Made by a program: the position numbers and the translations under genes. 64,000 nt of DNA from an uncultured Candidatus Cenarchaeum sp. (GTDB lineage Archaea; Thermoproteota; Nitrososphaeria; Nitrososphaerales; Nitrosopumilaceae): the NCBI GenBank assembly GCA_958295735.1, contig OY282369.1, positions 2,766,983 to 2,830,982 on the forward strand. The letters are read 5' to 3'. Shown here piece after piece: positions 53,001 through 61,517 of this stretch. Positions within the stretch are counted from its first letter, which is position 1, and the number at the start of each line of letters is the position of its first letter. The notes under the pieces were generated by a model. That model was given only the letters and a program-made list of their open reading frames with translations, was not told the DNA's origin and did not search any database.

Positions 53001-56000
53001 CGTGACCGGGTTCGTGGAGTGGGACGTCGTCCTGTCCGGGACCGCGGGGAACGGCGGCGTCGAAAACTTCACGGAAACCAACTCCTCGTCGTACGCGTTC
53101 GCCGTCTCGCCGACGTCGGACGGGACGGTCACGGTCGAGATCGCCGAGGGCGCGGCGGAGTACGCAGACAGCGGCGAGGGGACCGCGGCGGCCCGGTTCA
53201 CGATAGAGTACGACGGCACGGGGCCGACCCCGACCGTCGCCGCTGCGCGGCCGGGCCCGACCAGTGCCGCGAGCGTCGGCTTCCGGCTGGGCTTCGGCGG
53301 GGACATCGACCCGTCGACCGTCGCCGCGTCGGACATCAACGCCTCCTCCGGGAACGTGACGAACCTGCGCGCGGTGCCGAGGCACCACGGGAACATCGGC
53401 GGCCCCGGCAGCGGCAGCGGCTCGCTCAGCGACCCGACCGGCGTGGCCGTCGACGCCGCGTCCGGGAACATATACGTGGCCGACGGGAGCGGCGACCGGG
53501 TCCACGTTTTCGATCCCGGCGGGAATTTCGCGGGAGCGCTTCCCGGCGGGTTCAACGGGCCGACCGGCGTGGCGGTAGACGGCTCGGGCAGCGTGTACGT
53601 GGCCGACTACCCCCCCGGCCGCATCGCGGTGTTCGACTCCGCCCTCCGCAGCACCGCCAACATCACGCGCGCCGGCATGGACTATCCCTACGCCGTGGCG
53701 GTCGACGGATCGGGCAACATTTACGCTCTGGACAGCGTGGAAGCGGTGATCCAGATCTTCAACTCCTCGGGGGACCACGTCGCCCAGTTTCCCGTCCCGT
53801 CTTCCAACCCGTTAGGCGTGGCGGTCAACGCCTCCGGCTACATCTACGTGGCCGACCGCAACGGCAACAGCGTCGACATATTCGGCCCCTCCCGCGCGCC
53901 CGCCGGCGCCCTGCCCGGCCCGTTCGACGGCCCGCTCGGCGTGGCCGTCGACGGCGCGACGGGCCGCGTGTACGTGGCCGACACGGGAAACGGTAGCGTC
54001 AAGGTGTTCGACTCCGCCGCGGCATACGTCGGCGCCCTGCCCGGCCCGTTCGACGGCCCGACGGGCGTGGCGACGGGCCCGTCCGGCCGCGTGTACGTGG
54101 CCGACAGGGGCAACCGCACCGTCCAGGCATTCGACATGAAGGCGTACGAGTTCGACGTGGCGGATCCGGACGACCGGCGGACACTCGCGGTGGGAATGCC
54201 GGCCGGCCGGGTGCAGGACCGTGCCGGCAACGCGAACGAGGCCTCCAACACGGCGAGCGTCTACGTGAGCAGGACGGCCCCGATCCCGGCGGTCTCGTCC
54301 GCGCAGCAAAGCCCGACAAACGCCACGAAGATCGCGTTCGCGGTGGAGTTCGACGAGGGCGTCGAAGGGTTCGGGCCCGGCGGCATCGCGCTGTCCGGGA
54401 CGGCCGGCCACGCGGGCGCCGTGAACTTCGCGGGCGCCGGCGCCTCGTACTCGTTCGCCGTCTCGCCCGTATCCGACGGGACCATACGCGTCGACATACC
54501 GGCGGGCGCGGCGCGCAACGCGCCCGGCATCCCCAGCGCCGCGGCGGCCAGGTTCCCCATCGCGTACGACGGCACGCCCCCCACCCCCGCCGTCGCCCCC
54601 GCACAGCCCGGCCCCACCAACTTGGCGGCGGTGCCCTTCAACCTGACCTTCAGCAATCCCATAGACGCGTCCACGCTGGAGGCCTCCGACATAGTTGCCT
54701 CCTCCGGGAACGCGACGAACCTGCGCGCCGCCGCGTGGCACCACGGCGGGACGTTCGGCGGCCCCGGCTCGGGCGGCATCCGGTTCGACGGCCCGGCCGG
54801 GATAGCGGTCGACGCCTCCGGCAACATCTACGTGGCCGACCGCGGCAACGACCGCGTCCGGGTGCTCGACCCCGCCGGGGGGCTCGTCGCCGACATTGCG
54901 GGGCTCGGCGCCCCGCGCGGCGTGGCGGTCGACGCCTCGGGAAAGATATACGTGGCCGACACCGGCAGCGATGCCGTCCGCGTGTACCGCCCCGACAGGA
55001 CGCACGCCGCCGACCTGCCCGGCCCGTTTTCCGAGCCGACGGGCATAGCGGTCGGCGGCCCGCACGGCCGCGTGCACGTGGCCGAGCTCGGCGGCAGCGT
55101 CCGCGTGCACGGCCCCGACGGGAACGGCATCGGCAACATCACCGGGCTCGGCAACCTGTCCGGCGTGGCGGTCGACGCCTCGGGCAGCATTTACGTGCCC
55201 CGGGCCGGCAGCGACCCCCGCGTCAGCATATACCGCCCCGACATGACCCACGACGCCGACCTGCCGGGCACTTTCGTCCGGCCGACCGGCGTGGCGGTCG
55301 ACGCCTCCGGCAACATATACGTGGCGGCCTCCGGCATCGACCGCGTCCGCGTGTACGGCCCCGACAGGACCGGCATCGCCGAGATCGACAACTCGCTCGA
55401 CGACCCGTTCGGCGTGGCCGTCGACCCCGCCTCGGGCGCCCTGTACGTGACCGAAAGCGGCTCGCAGCACGGCGACAGCATCCAGGCCTTCGACGCGTCG
55501 TACGCCTTCGACGTCGCTGGCCCGGCCGAGGGGCAGCTCGCGGTGGGCCTGCCGGCCGGGAGCGCGCGGGACCCGGCGGGAAACGCGAACGATGCCTCTA
55601 ACGCGGCGGGCATCCGCGTAGACAGGACCGCCCCCGCCCCCAACGTGACGTCCGCGCAGCCGGACCCGACCGGCGCCCCCACGATCCGGTTTACGGTGGA
55701 GTTCGGCGAGCCCGTCACGGGGTTCGAGGCCGCGGACGTCGCGCTTTCCGGGACGGCCGCCCCCGGCGGCGCGGAAAACTTCGCGGGCGCAGGCGCCTCG
55801 TACTCGTTCGATGCCTCGCCCACCATGAGCGGGACGATACTGGTCGACGTGCCCGCGAACGCGACACGGGACGATGCCGGGAACGGCAATACCGCGGCGG
55901 AGCAGTTCTCGATAGAATACGACAGCTCGCTGCTGACCCCGTCCGTCACCGCGGAGCAGGGCAGCCCGACCAACGCCTCGACGATCAGCTTCAGCGTCGA

Positions 56001-59000
56001 CTTCAGCCGCCCCGTCGACGGGTTCGAGGCCGGCGACGTCAATCTGACAGGGACGGCCAAGCACGGCGGCGTTGAAAACTTCACGAACGCCAGCGCCGCG
56101 GCGTACGCGTTCGACGTCCTGCCGACCGGCGACGGGACGATACTGGTCGACGTCCCCGCGGGCGCGGCGCGGGACGCGGCCAACGCGACCATCAGCAGCA
56201 TCGCGGCGAAGCGGTTCTCGATAGAATACGACGGCACGGCCCCGGCCCCGACCGTCACGTCCGCGCAATCCAACCCGACCAACGCCGCGACGATCGCGTT
56301 CACGGCGAACTTCACCGAGCCCGTCGACGGGTTCGGGGAGGAAGACGTCAAAATCTCGGGCGCCGCCTCCGGCATCGACGCGGGCAGCTTCGATCCCGCC
56401 AACTCCACGACGTACGCGTTCGCCGTCTCGCCCGCATCGGACGGGACGATACTCGTCGACGTCCCCGCGGGCGCCGCGCGGGACGAGGCCGGGAACGGCA
56501 ATACCGCGGCGGAACAGTTCCCGATGACGCGCGACACCGAGGCGCCGGCCCCGAACGTCACTGCCGCGCAGGCGAGCCCGACCGGCGAATCGCCGATCGC
56601 GTTCACGGTGAACTTCACCGAGCCCGTCGACGGGTTCGAAGAAGGGGACGTGGGGATCTCGGGCGCCGCCTCCGGCATCGACGCGGGCAGCTTCGATCCC
56701 GCCAACTCCACGACGTACGCGTTCGCCGTCTCGCCCGCATCGGACGGGACGATACTCGTCGACGTCCCCGCGGACGCAGCGCGGGACGACGCCGGAAACG
56801 GCAACGAGGCGGCGCAGTTCTCCATAGAATACAACGGCGCGGCCCCGATCCCGACCGTCACTTCCGCGCAGCCCGACCCGACCAACGAGTCGCCGATCGC
56901 GTTCACGGTGAACTTCACGAAGCCCGTCACCGGGTTCGGGGAGGACGACGTCGAGATCTCGGGCGCCGCCTCCGGCATCGACGAGGGCAGCTTCGCGGCC
57001 ATCGACAACATGACGTACACCTTTACCGTCTCGCCCGCTGCCAACGGGACGATGCTGGTCGACGTCCCGGCAAACGTGGCGCAGGCCGCGAACGGGAACA
57101 ACAACACCGCGGCGGCGCAGTTCTCGATAGAATACAACGGCGCCCCCCCGCCCCCGCCCCCGCCCCCGCCCCACGCCCCGATCCCGATCATCACGTCCGC
57201 CGCGCAGGCGAGCCCGACCGGCGAATCGCCGATCGCGTTCACGGTGAACTTCACGAAGCCCGTCACCGGGTTCGAGGAGGACGACGTCAAGATCTCGGGC
57301 GCCGCCTCCGGCATCGACGAGGGCAGCTTCGTTGCCGTCAACGCCACGACGTACACCTTTACCGTCTCGCCCGCGGCCAACGGGACAGTGACGGTCGACG
57401 TCCCCGCGGGCGCGGCGCTGGGCGCGGACGGGGGCGGCAGCGAGGCGGCGCGGTTCTCCATAGAATACGACGGCGCGGCCCCCGACGCGGGCGGGACCGC
57501 CCCGTTCGTCCGCACGGCGGCGATCACCGGCCCCCGGCAGGCGACAATACGCTACAGCGAGAACGTGACGGCCGCCGGCCCGGCGTACCATTCCATCGTG
57601 GTGGGCGGCGCGGCCCGAACCGGCGAGCTGCAGGGCAACGGCACCGCCGCCCACGTCTTGCGGTTCGGCGGGGATGCCGCGGCGCGCGACGCCACCGGCG
57701 CCGTGACCATGGACCTGACCGCGATAACCAACCTCGCGGGCAGGCCCCTCGGCGACGAGACGGCGCACCCGCAGCGGCTGGCCGACGGCCAGGCCCCCCT
57801 GCTCGAATCCGCCGCCCTCGACCTGACGGCCGGCGAGAACGGCCTGCTCACCGTAACGTTCGACGAGGCCGTGACTGCGCCCGACGCGCGGCCGTTCGTG
57901 GGCGACATAGTGGTACGAGGCGCCGGCGGGGCGGTCGCCCTGTCCGCAGGCGACATCCCCTCGATCGCGCCCGGCCGCGCGGGTGACGGCACGCTCGCGC
58001 TGGGCGTCTCCGGCGCCAAGCGCGTGGAGCTCAACGCGGCGGACCTGGGCCCCGCCGCCATAGAGCTGCCCGCCGCCTTCGTGTCGGACGCGCCGGGCAA
58101 CGCGTACGCGCCGGGCGGCCAGCCGGCCGTCCCGCTCGCGTACGCGCCGGATCCCTCGCCCCCCGTCCTCGTAAAGGCGGCCTTCAACCTGGCGCCGGCC
58201 GGCGGCGCCGCGGGCCGGCTCGTCATGACGTTCGACGAGGCCGCGACCGCTCCCGGCGCGGAATCGTTCCCCGGAATGATCGAGATCCGCGGCCGGAGCT
58301 GGGGAGGCGACGCCGCGGCTGCCCTGTCCGCCGCCGATATGCTGTCCGTGGAGTCCGGCAGCACGGGGGACAGGACCTTCGCGCTCCTCGCGTCCGACCG
58401 GGCGCGCTCGCTGCTGGACGCGGCCGCGTTCTCGGATCCGGAGTCCACCACGCTGCTGCTGCCCGCCGGCTTCGTCACCAACGGCCGCGCGGCGCACGCG
58501 CCGGAGCGGGCGCCGCTGGACGTCGCGCGCGATCCCGACCGCCCGTCCTTCCTGCTGGCCTTCGTGCTGGACGGCAGCTCCGTAGCCGCCGTCTATTCGG
58601 AGCCGGTGCTCGCGGTCCCCTCCCACTATGCGAACATCACGGTGGGCGGCGCCGCGGCAGCGGGGAACGGCGGCGCCTCCGAGGCGGCCGCGTACGGGAA
58701 CAACGTGGTAGTGTCGTGGAACGCGAACGCGAGCACGACCGCCGCGGCCGGCTCCGCCGTGGGATTCGACCTGTCCGCGAACGTCACTGACGCCTTCGGG
58801 AACCCCGTCGTGAATCCCGGCGAAAAGTCCACCGGCGGGCCGGACGGGACCGGGCAGGCCGGCAAGCGGCCCGTGCAGGTGGGCGTGTTCGCGCGCGGCG
58901 CCGGCGACCCCTCCATGTGGGCGGCGAGGCTGGGGGCCGCCGCCTTCAACGCCGTCTCGTCGGAGCGCGGCTACCAGTTCTACGTCAGCGTGTCCGAGCA

Positions 59001-60387
59001 CGATCTCCCGGCGGGCGCCCCCGGCGCGGCGGCGCTCCGCGGGGCGCACGGGAGCGGGGAGGGCCCCCTCCTGTACGTGGGCCCGGCCTCCGACACGGCG
59101 CTGGCCGGCATGGCCGGGTACGCGGCGGAGAACGGCATAACCATAATATCGCACTCGTCGGCGGCGCGCTCGCTTGCCATAGGGGGCGATCCCATATTCC
59201 GGATGGAGCCAGGCGCGGCGCACCTGGCCAGGGCCCTCGCGACGGAGGTGGCGCGGGGCGGGTACGGCGCCATAGTCCCCGTGGTGCAGGCCGGCCTGCA
59301 CGGCCCGGATTACGGCCTGCTGGAATCAATGGAATCGGACCTGGAGCCGCTCGGGATACCCTTCGGCGACCCCGTCGCGTTCGCTGCGGGCGGCGGCGGC
59401 GCGGCGGCCGCGCCCATAGGCGATGCCGTGGCGGCGGCCGCCGGGAGCGGGACGGCCAGGAGCGTCGCCGTCGTGTATATGGGCTCGGACATGGAGCTCG
59501 TAGCGATGGCCGGCAGCGTGCCGGCGGACGGCCCCGTACGGGAGAGATCGGCATGGTTCGCGGCCGGCGGCGCGGGGGCCGGCGCGGGGAGCGGGGTGGC
59601 CGCGTCCCCCGCCATAACGGCCGATGCGGCGGCCATACAGCTGGCCCGCGACGTGCGGCTGTCCGCCGTCCAGTTCGCCGTGGAACGCAACGGCATGACG
59701 GACTACATCGACCGCATCGCGGCCCCGCTGGTCCCCGCCACGTCGGCCACGCCGGCCTACGCCGCGTACGAGGCCGTCCGCGCGCTGGGCGGCGCCCTGG
59801 TGGGGGCCGGGGGCGACCCGTCCCTCGCGCGGGGGAACGTGGCGGGCGCGGCCAACTTGGAAGGCGGCCCGCTCGGCCGCACGGGCATGGACGGCTCCGG
59901 CGACCTGCGGCTGCCCGTGACGTACGGCGCGTGGTCCGTGTCCGACGTATCGGCGGAGTGGGCGCGGGCTCCCGAGCTGCTCCGGGGCCTGGACGCGTGC
60001 GGGATAGATCTGGAAAAGTCGGCGCTCGCCCTCCCCGAGCTGTCCGCGGGGAGCACGAGCAGGCCGGCGCGGCAGACCGTGACGAACATAGGAACCGGCC
60101 CGATGCCCGCGGTGTCCGTGTCCGCCACGGACTGGACGCAGTTCCTGAACGGCGTCCCCCTACCTGGACCGCTGCCGTTCTCGTACACGGAGATGGCCGT
60201 GGGCCTGGGCGGCGCCTCCCCCAGGCCGGCCGACTCGACCCCGCTGGCCGCGGGCACCGAGATACCGGGCGGGACGCCGCCGGGCGGCAGCGTGGACGTC
60301 GACTTCCGGATCAACCTAGGGGGTCTGGACGCGCTCGAGGCCGACATCATATCGCAGACCGTCACGTTCGTCGCCAACTGCGCGTGA
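47017..60387 (+). CDS. Giant secreted NHL-propeller/Ig-like/periplasmic-binding-like protein (paralog C)
   Basis: 4456 residues from GTG 47017, chosen because it aligns with the MPLTRT start of A (here PLTGTAGRSG) and directly precedes the signal peptide (LIAAALLACFAAAAAPPADG). The open frame extends upstream to 46546 but has no protein character there. Six propellers nested in Ig-like domains lie at about 47285-48075, 48360-49155, 49745-50515, 50795-51585, 53370-54145 and 54730-55500. Ig-like domains lie between them and run from 55500 to 57480, interrupted by a PPPPPPPPP linker near 57145. SwmB-like domains (about 57490-58860), the periplasmic-binding-like domain (58870-60040) and the beta tail ending VANCA follow. 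The leader frame and TATA box upstream suggest expression is tied to the G tract. An exported ligand-binding or adhesive protein is inferred. Confidence 0.9.
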   Translation: MPLTGTAGRSGSRLPPAAALIAAALLACFAAAAAPPADGQLAATVSTDAADPTALREVPFVLAFNRTINASTLEASDIETTSGTVRDLRNSWVHGADFGGNGSGDGQLDKPHGVAVDGAGRVYVADEGNGRVSAFDRAGNHLGHVGGPFLRPEDVAAGGPHGRVYVADTGNHTVRVYDAAWRHVHDINYTTPGSQFDTPSGVAVDSSGNAYVADRLTHRVYVFDREWQYVRDVGGPYDQPNGVAVGSSGAVYVADSGNHTVRVYDAAGRHVADIEDSFAYPFAVDVDPAGNVFVADAFNSRVAVFDPARQHVANLTHPYDPLRVVTGVAVDPATGDAYAAGRDNHRVSAFDAAYAFDVADPADGRILSVSLPAGRVQDLEGNWNEASGPASIGVDRSGPAPNVTSALPGPTNAATVGFLLSFDEDIDAATLDASDIETTSGTVLNVRAVPRPHADFGGNGTGDGLFDGPYGVAVGGPSGRVYVTDHENDRVQIFDSGGRYSGALPGPFDGPYGVAVDSSGNVYVADSRNNRVVAFNSTGHRIENMTNSLDGPSGVAVDSSGNVYVADTFNGRIQIFDSARRPAGAIPEPSSFPYGVAVGGPSGHTYVADAINNRVRVYNSTGMRVGDISDPSDPLNFPSGVAVDSSGNVYVADTYNDRVRVFDSSWNYTGDLHGRFDNPIGVAAGGPSGYTYVADTYNDRVRVFDARAYGSDTAAYGFDVADPRDGENLTAVLPAGRVTDLLGNPNGRPGSASILIDRTAPEPAVSSALSGPTAATTIRFAVEFGEDVDGFGAAGVALSGTAAPGGAGNFTGAGASYSFDASPTMSGTILVDIPRGAARDAAGNPSNASARYRATHDATPPAPSIAPAARDPTGLLTVPFSLAFDEPVDAATLEAADIEITSGTVENLRGAWPRGAALGGPGAGDGELDQPHGVAADGAGRIYVADANNHRVSTFDGTGRHLGYVGAAGDFSYPQDVAAGGPYGRIYVADAGNDRVRVYGPAGDHVHDIENSFVYPSGVAVGPSGRVYVADGLGGRVHEFDHAWRHARDVGGPYDHPNGVAVDGSGRVYVADSNNATVRVYGPAGGHVRDIYGQFDYPSAVDVDPAGNAYVADQNNGRVRVFDPAGRPAANLTVPSGAASGVAVDPATGAVYAASRDGHAVSAFDAAYAFDVEGPDYGILNVSLPAGRVDDLAGNGNAGSNEAGIGIVRAPVPSITTEHGSRTGAEKIAFRLEFDRAMNASTLGASDIEASSGTVQNLRPLFRHEATFGGHGSGEYQFNRPIGVAVNASGYIYVADSQNHRVQIFDQDRRFADRISGPQLYRPTGIALDGSGHAYVANNRYTHNNVPVFDAALQRVGAIDRHAPPGSFNQPYGVAVDGSGHAFVADSRNDRIAVFDSSRQYVRNITGGLDRPAGVAADGSGRVYVADSRNDRVAVFDSAGNSIANVTERIDEPYGVAVDDALGILYVASADSGIQFFNSAWDRIGHVPGSFNSPRGVALDSSSGSLYVTSHTGHQLHAFNASAYAFEVANPGDLQDLTVGMPAGRARDAAGIGNEASGTASIFINRTGPIPVVGSPHPDPTGSPTIRFTVEFGEDVDGFAADNVTLSGTANHGGVEGFAGGPASYSFAVSPASDGTILVDIPANVTRSAALGNFNDAAERFSMTYDSTLPTPDVTAAQASPTNATTISFQVAFTRHVTGFGAGDVVISGNATHGGAENFAGGGDSYSFEVSPTSDGIILVDIPEGAARNGTASSAAAARFSIEYDGTAPAANVTAAQSSPTNATTIAFTANFTEPVYGFAAGDVVLTGAAPGIDAGSFAALNATTYRFDASPAGNGTLHVDIPQGAARDGAGNGNAAAGRFSIEHDGKPPVPEITSTRRNQTSAATIDFAVDFGENVTGFGAADVVLSGTANRGGLENFAGGGDSYSFDVSPASDGTILVDIPQGAAEDAAGNPSGAAARFSIAYRGTPPTLVTSEQPDPTNAPTIRLAVEFAGGVTGFVEWDVVLSGTAGNGGVENFTETNSSSYAFAVSPTSDGTVTVEIAEGAAEYADSGEGTAAARFTIEYDGTGPTPTVAAARPGPTSAASVGFRLGFGGDIDPSTVAASDINASSGNVTNLRAVPRHHGNIGGPGSGSGSLSDPTGVAVDAASGNIYVADGSGDRVHVFDPGGNFAGALPGGFNGPTGVAVDGSGSVYVADYPPGRIAVFDSALRSTANITRAGMDYPYAVAVDGSGNIYALDSVEAVIQIFNSSGDHVAQFPVPSSNPLGVAVNASGYIYVADRNGNSVDIFGPSRAPAGALPGPFDGPLGVAVDGATGRVYVADTGNGSVKVFDSAAAYVGALPGPFDGPTGVATGPSGRVYVADRGNRTVQAFDMKAYEFDVADPDDRRTLAVGMPAGRVQDRAGNANEASNTASVYVSRTAPIPAVSSAQQSPTNATKIAFAVEFDEGVEGFGPGGIALSGTAGHAGAVNFAGAGASYSFAVSPVSDGTIRVDIPAGAARNAPGIPSAAAARFPIAYDGTPPTPAVAPAQPGPTNLAAVPFNLTFSNPIDASTLEASDIVASSGNATNLRAAAWHHGGTFGGPGSGGIRFDGPAGIAVDASGNIYVADRGNDRVRVLDPAGGLVADIAGLGAPRGVAVDASGKIYVADTGSDAVRVYRPDRTHAADLPGPFSEPTGIAVGGPHGRVHVAELGGSVRVHGPDGNGIGNITGLGNLSGVAVDASGSIYVPRAGSDPRVSIYRPDMTHDADLPGTFVRPTGVAVDASGNIYVAASGIDRVRVYGPDRTGIAEIDNSLDDPFGVAVDPASGALYVTESGSQHGDSIQAFDASYAFDVAGPAEGQLAVGLPAGSARDPAGNANDASNAAGIRVDRTAPAPNVTSAQPDPTGAPTIRFTVEFGEPVTGFEAADVALSGTAAPGGAENFAGAGASYSFDASPTMSGTILVDVPANATRDDAGNGNTAAEQFSIEYDSSLLTPSVTAEQGSPTNASTISFSVDFSRPVDGFEAGDVNLTGTAKHGGVENFTNASAAAYAFDVLPTGDGTILVDVPAGAARDAANATISSIAAKRFSIEYDGTAPAPTVTSAQSNPTNAATIAFTANFTEPVDGFGEEDVKISGAASGIDAGSFDPANSTTYAFAVSPASDGTILVDVPAGAARDEAGNGNTAAEQFPMTRDTEAPAPNVTAAQASPTGESPIAFTVNFTEPVDGFEEGDVGISGAASGIDAGSFDPANSTTYAFAVSPASDGTILVDVPADAARDDAGNGNEAAQFSIEYNGAAPIPTVTSAQPDPTNESPIAFTVNFTKPVTGFGEDDVEISGAASGIDEGSFAAIDNMTYTFTVSPAANGTMLVDVPANVAQAANGNNNTAAAQFSIEYNGAPPPPPPPPPHAPIPIITSAAQASPTGESPIAFTVNFTKPVTGFEEDDVKISGAASGIDEGSFVAVNATTYTFTVSPAANGTVTVDVPAGAALGADGGGSEAARFSIEYDGAAPDAGGTAPFVRTAAITGPRQATIRYSENVTAAGPAYHSIVVGGAARTGELQGNGTAAHVLRFGGDAAARDATGAVTMDLTAITNLAGRPLGDETAHPQRLADGQAPLLESAALDLTAGENGLLTVTFDEAVTAPDARPFVGDIVVRGAGGAVALSAGDIPSIAPGRAGDGTLALGVSGAKRVELNAADLGPAAIELPAAFVSDAPGNAYAPGGQPAVPLAYAPDPSPPVLVKAAFNLAPAGGAAGRLVMTFDEAATAPGAESFPGMIEIRGRSWGGDAAAALSAADMLSVESGSTGDRTFALLASDRARSLLDAAAFSDPESTTLLLPAGFVTNGRAAHAPERAPLDVARDPDRPSFLLAFVLDGSSVAAVYSEPVLAVPSHYANITVGGAAAAGNGGASEAAAYGNNVVVSWNANASTTAAAGSAVGFDLSANVTDAFGNPVVNPGEKSTGGPDGTGQAGKRPVQVGVFARGAGDPSMWAARLGAAAFNAVSSERGYQFYVSVSEHDLPAGAPGAAALRGAHGSGEGPLLYVGPASDTALAGMAGYAAENGITIISHSSAARSLAIGGDPIFRMEPGAAHLARALATEVARGGYGAIVPVVQAGLHGPDYGLLESMESDLEPLGIPFGDPVAFAAGGGGAAAAPIGDAVAAAAGSGTARSVAVVYMGSDMELVAMAGSVPADGPVRERSAWFAAGGAGAGAGSGVAASPAITADAAAIQLARDVRLSAVQFAVERNGMTDYIDRIAAPLVPATSATPAYAAYEAVRALGGALVGAGGDPSLARGNVAGAANLEGGPLGRTGMDGSGDLRLPVTYGAWSVSDVSAEWARAPELLRGLDACGIDLEKSALALPELSAGSTSRPARQTVTNIGTGPMPAVSVSATDWTQFLNGVPLPGPLPFSYTEMAVGLGGASPRPADSTPLAAGTEIPGGTPPGGSVDVDFRINLGGLDALEADIISQTVTFVANCA

Positions 60388-60528
60388 GGCCGGCGCACTT
60401 CCCCGCGGCGCCCCGCGCCCGGACCGGCTCGAGGCCGACGCCGGCGGCGGGGAGGCTCCCCGCCCGGGCCGGCTCGGGCGCGGGGCGCCGCGGCCGGCGC
60501 GGGGGAGGGGGCGCTGACCTCGCACGCC
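60388..60528. other. GC-rich spacer after gene C
   Basis: No gene. It contains ggcgcgggggagggggcgctgacctc, similar to the purine-rich stretch at 30255-30280. Confidence 0.5.
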
Positions 60529-60816
60529 GTCCCGATGCCTCCCGCGTCCGCCGCGGACGACGCAGCCAAAGGGCGGCGCCCCCGTACGGGGCCCCCGCTG
60601 TTGCTTTCGTGCGCGGGGATGCCCGCGGGCCCGGACGGCGCCCCCTCCCCGAGGCGGGCCGGCTCCGCCCCGCCGGCGGCCGGCACCGAGATGCCTGGCG
60701 CGGCGCCGCCGGGCGGCAGGGCGGACGTCGACTTTCGGATCGGCCTGTCGGGGCCGGAAGAACCCGAGGCCGGCCGCGCACGGCATACCGTCACGCGCGG
60801 CGCGGACTGCCGGGCG
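60529..60816 (+). pseudogene. Decayed 3' end of a giant gene
   Basis: Matches the last 95 codons of A, B and C: GTEMPGAAPPGG and ADVDFRIGL correspond to GTEIPGGTPPGG and VDVDFRINL, followed by HTVTRGADC for QTVTFVANC. Upstream parts are degraded and the stop is lost. As at 1-880, most changes are toward G/C. It shows that another family member was present or duplicated between C and D. Confidence 0.75.
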
Positions 60817-60880
60817 GCGCGGGCGGGCCGCCTCCCCCCGCCGGGCGCGGGCCGGCCGGGTCCCCGCGCCCGAACAAGAG

Positions 60881-60989
60881 CCCCCGGCGCGCGCTTGCCT
60901 CCTTCCCCCGGCGCGCGCTTGCCTCCTTCCCCCGGCGCGCGCTTGCCTCCTTCCCCCGGCGCCCGCTTGCCTCCTTCCCCCGGCGCCCG
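60881..60989. repeat. 24-bp tandem repeats
   Basis: Four full copies of cccccggcgcgcgcttgcct plus cctt (starts 60881, 60905, 60929, 60953) and a partial fifth. No gene uses them convincingly. Confidence 0.9.
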
Positions 60990-61108
60990 CGCGCCGCAGC
61001 CGCGGCCGAACCGCGGGATCCTCCGGGGATGATGCGCGTCGGCCCGCGGCCAAAAAAAGCCCGCGCCGCATGCCGGGGGGCCCCGGCGCGGCACCGGCGT
61101 GCCGAACG

Positions 61109-61212
61109 CGCCCGGGCGGCAGCCTGCCGTGCCCGGGAACGGCCGCTAGCTCCAACACTCTTAGCGCCTGTTCTGACACGCCCGGGCGGCAGCCCGCCGT
61201 GCCCGGGAACGG
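61109..61212. repeat. Pair of 34-bp direct repeats
   Basis: cgcccgggcggcagcctgcc and the following 14 bases stand at 61109-61142 and 61179-61212 (one mismatch). They are separated by 36 bases of clearly lower GC (ctagctccaacactcttagc). Confidence 0.8.
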
Positions 61213-61439
61213 GGCAAGGCGGCAGCCTGCCGCGGCGGGGCGAGAGGGCGCGCCCGGGAAGCGCCGCCGCGCCGGACGTCCCGCGAATCCGGAGCCCGCC
61301 GAACCGCTCGAACGCGCGGCGCGCCGGCAGCGGGTTCCCCCCGCCGGCCGCGCTTCGCGCCCGCTTCGCGCCCGCCCCGCCTTCGCGAAAAGCCGCTGCC
61401 CCGCGGCCGGGGCGCCGGGGCGCATCGCCTTGCGGGAGC

Positions 61440-61452
61440 GGGGGGGGGGGGG
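61440..61452 (+). repeat. Poly-G tract (13 G) before the promoter of D
   Basis: Thirteen G followed by agggaggg, about 37 bp before the TATA box of D. It resembles the tract at 30250. Confidence 0.7.
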
Positions 61453-61488
61453 AGGGAGGGCGCAGAGCGAAACCGCGGCATGGGCGGA

Positions 61489-61496
61489 TTTATCTA
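61489..61496 (+). promoter_or_regulatory. TATA box of giant gene D
   Basis: tttatcta with the same downstream 20 bases as gene B, 29 nt before ATG 61518. Confidence 0.85.
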
Positions 61497-61517
61497 CCGG
61501 CGGGACGGCGGGCGCCC

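Larger units (their letters stand above)
60817..61439. other. Gene-free, repeat-bearing spacer before gene D
   Basis: Holds the 24-bp tandem repeats at 60881 and a pair of 34-bp repeats at 61109. No credible gene on either strand. Confidence 0.6.
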
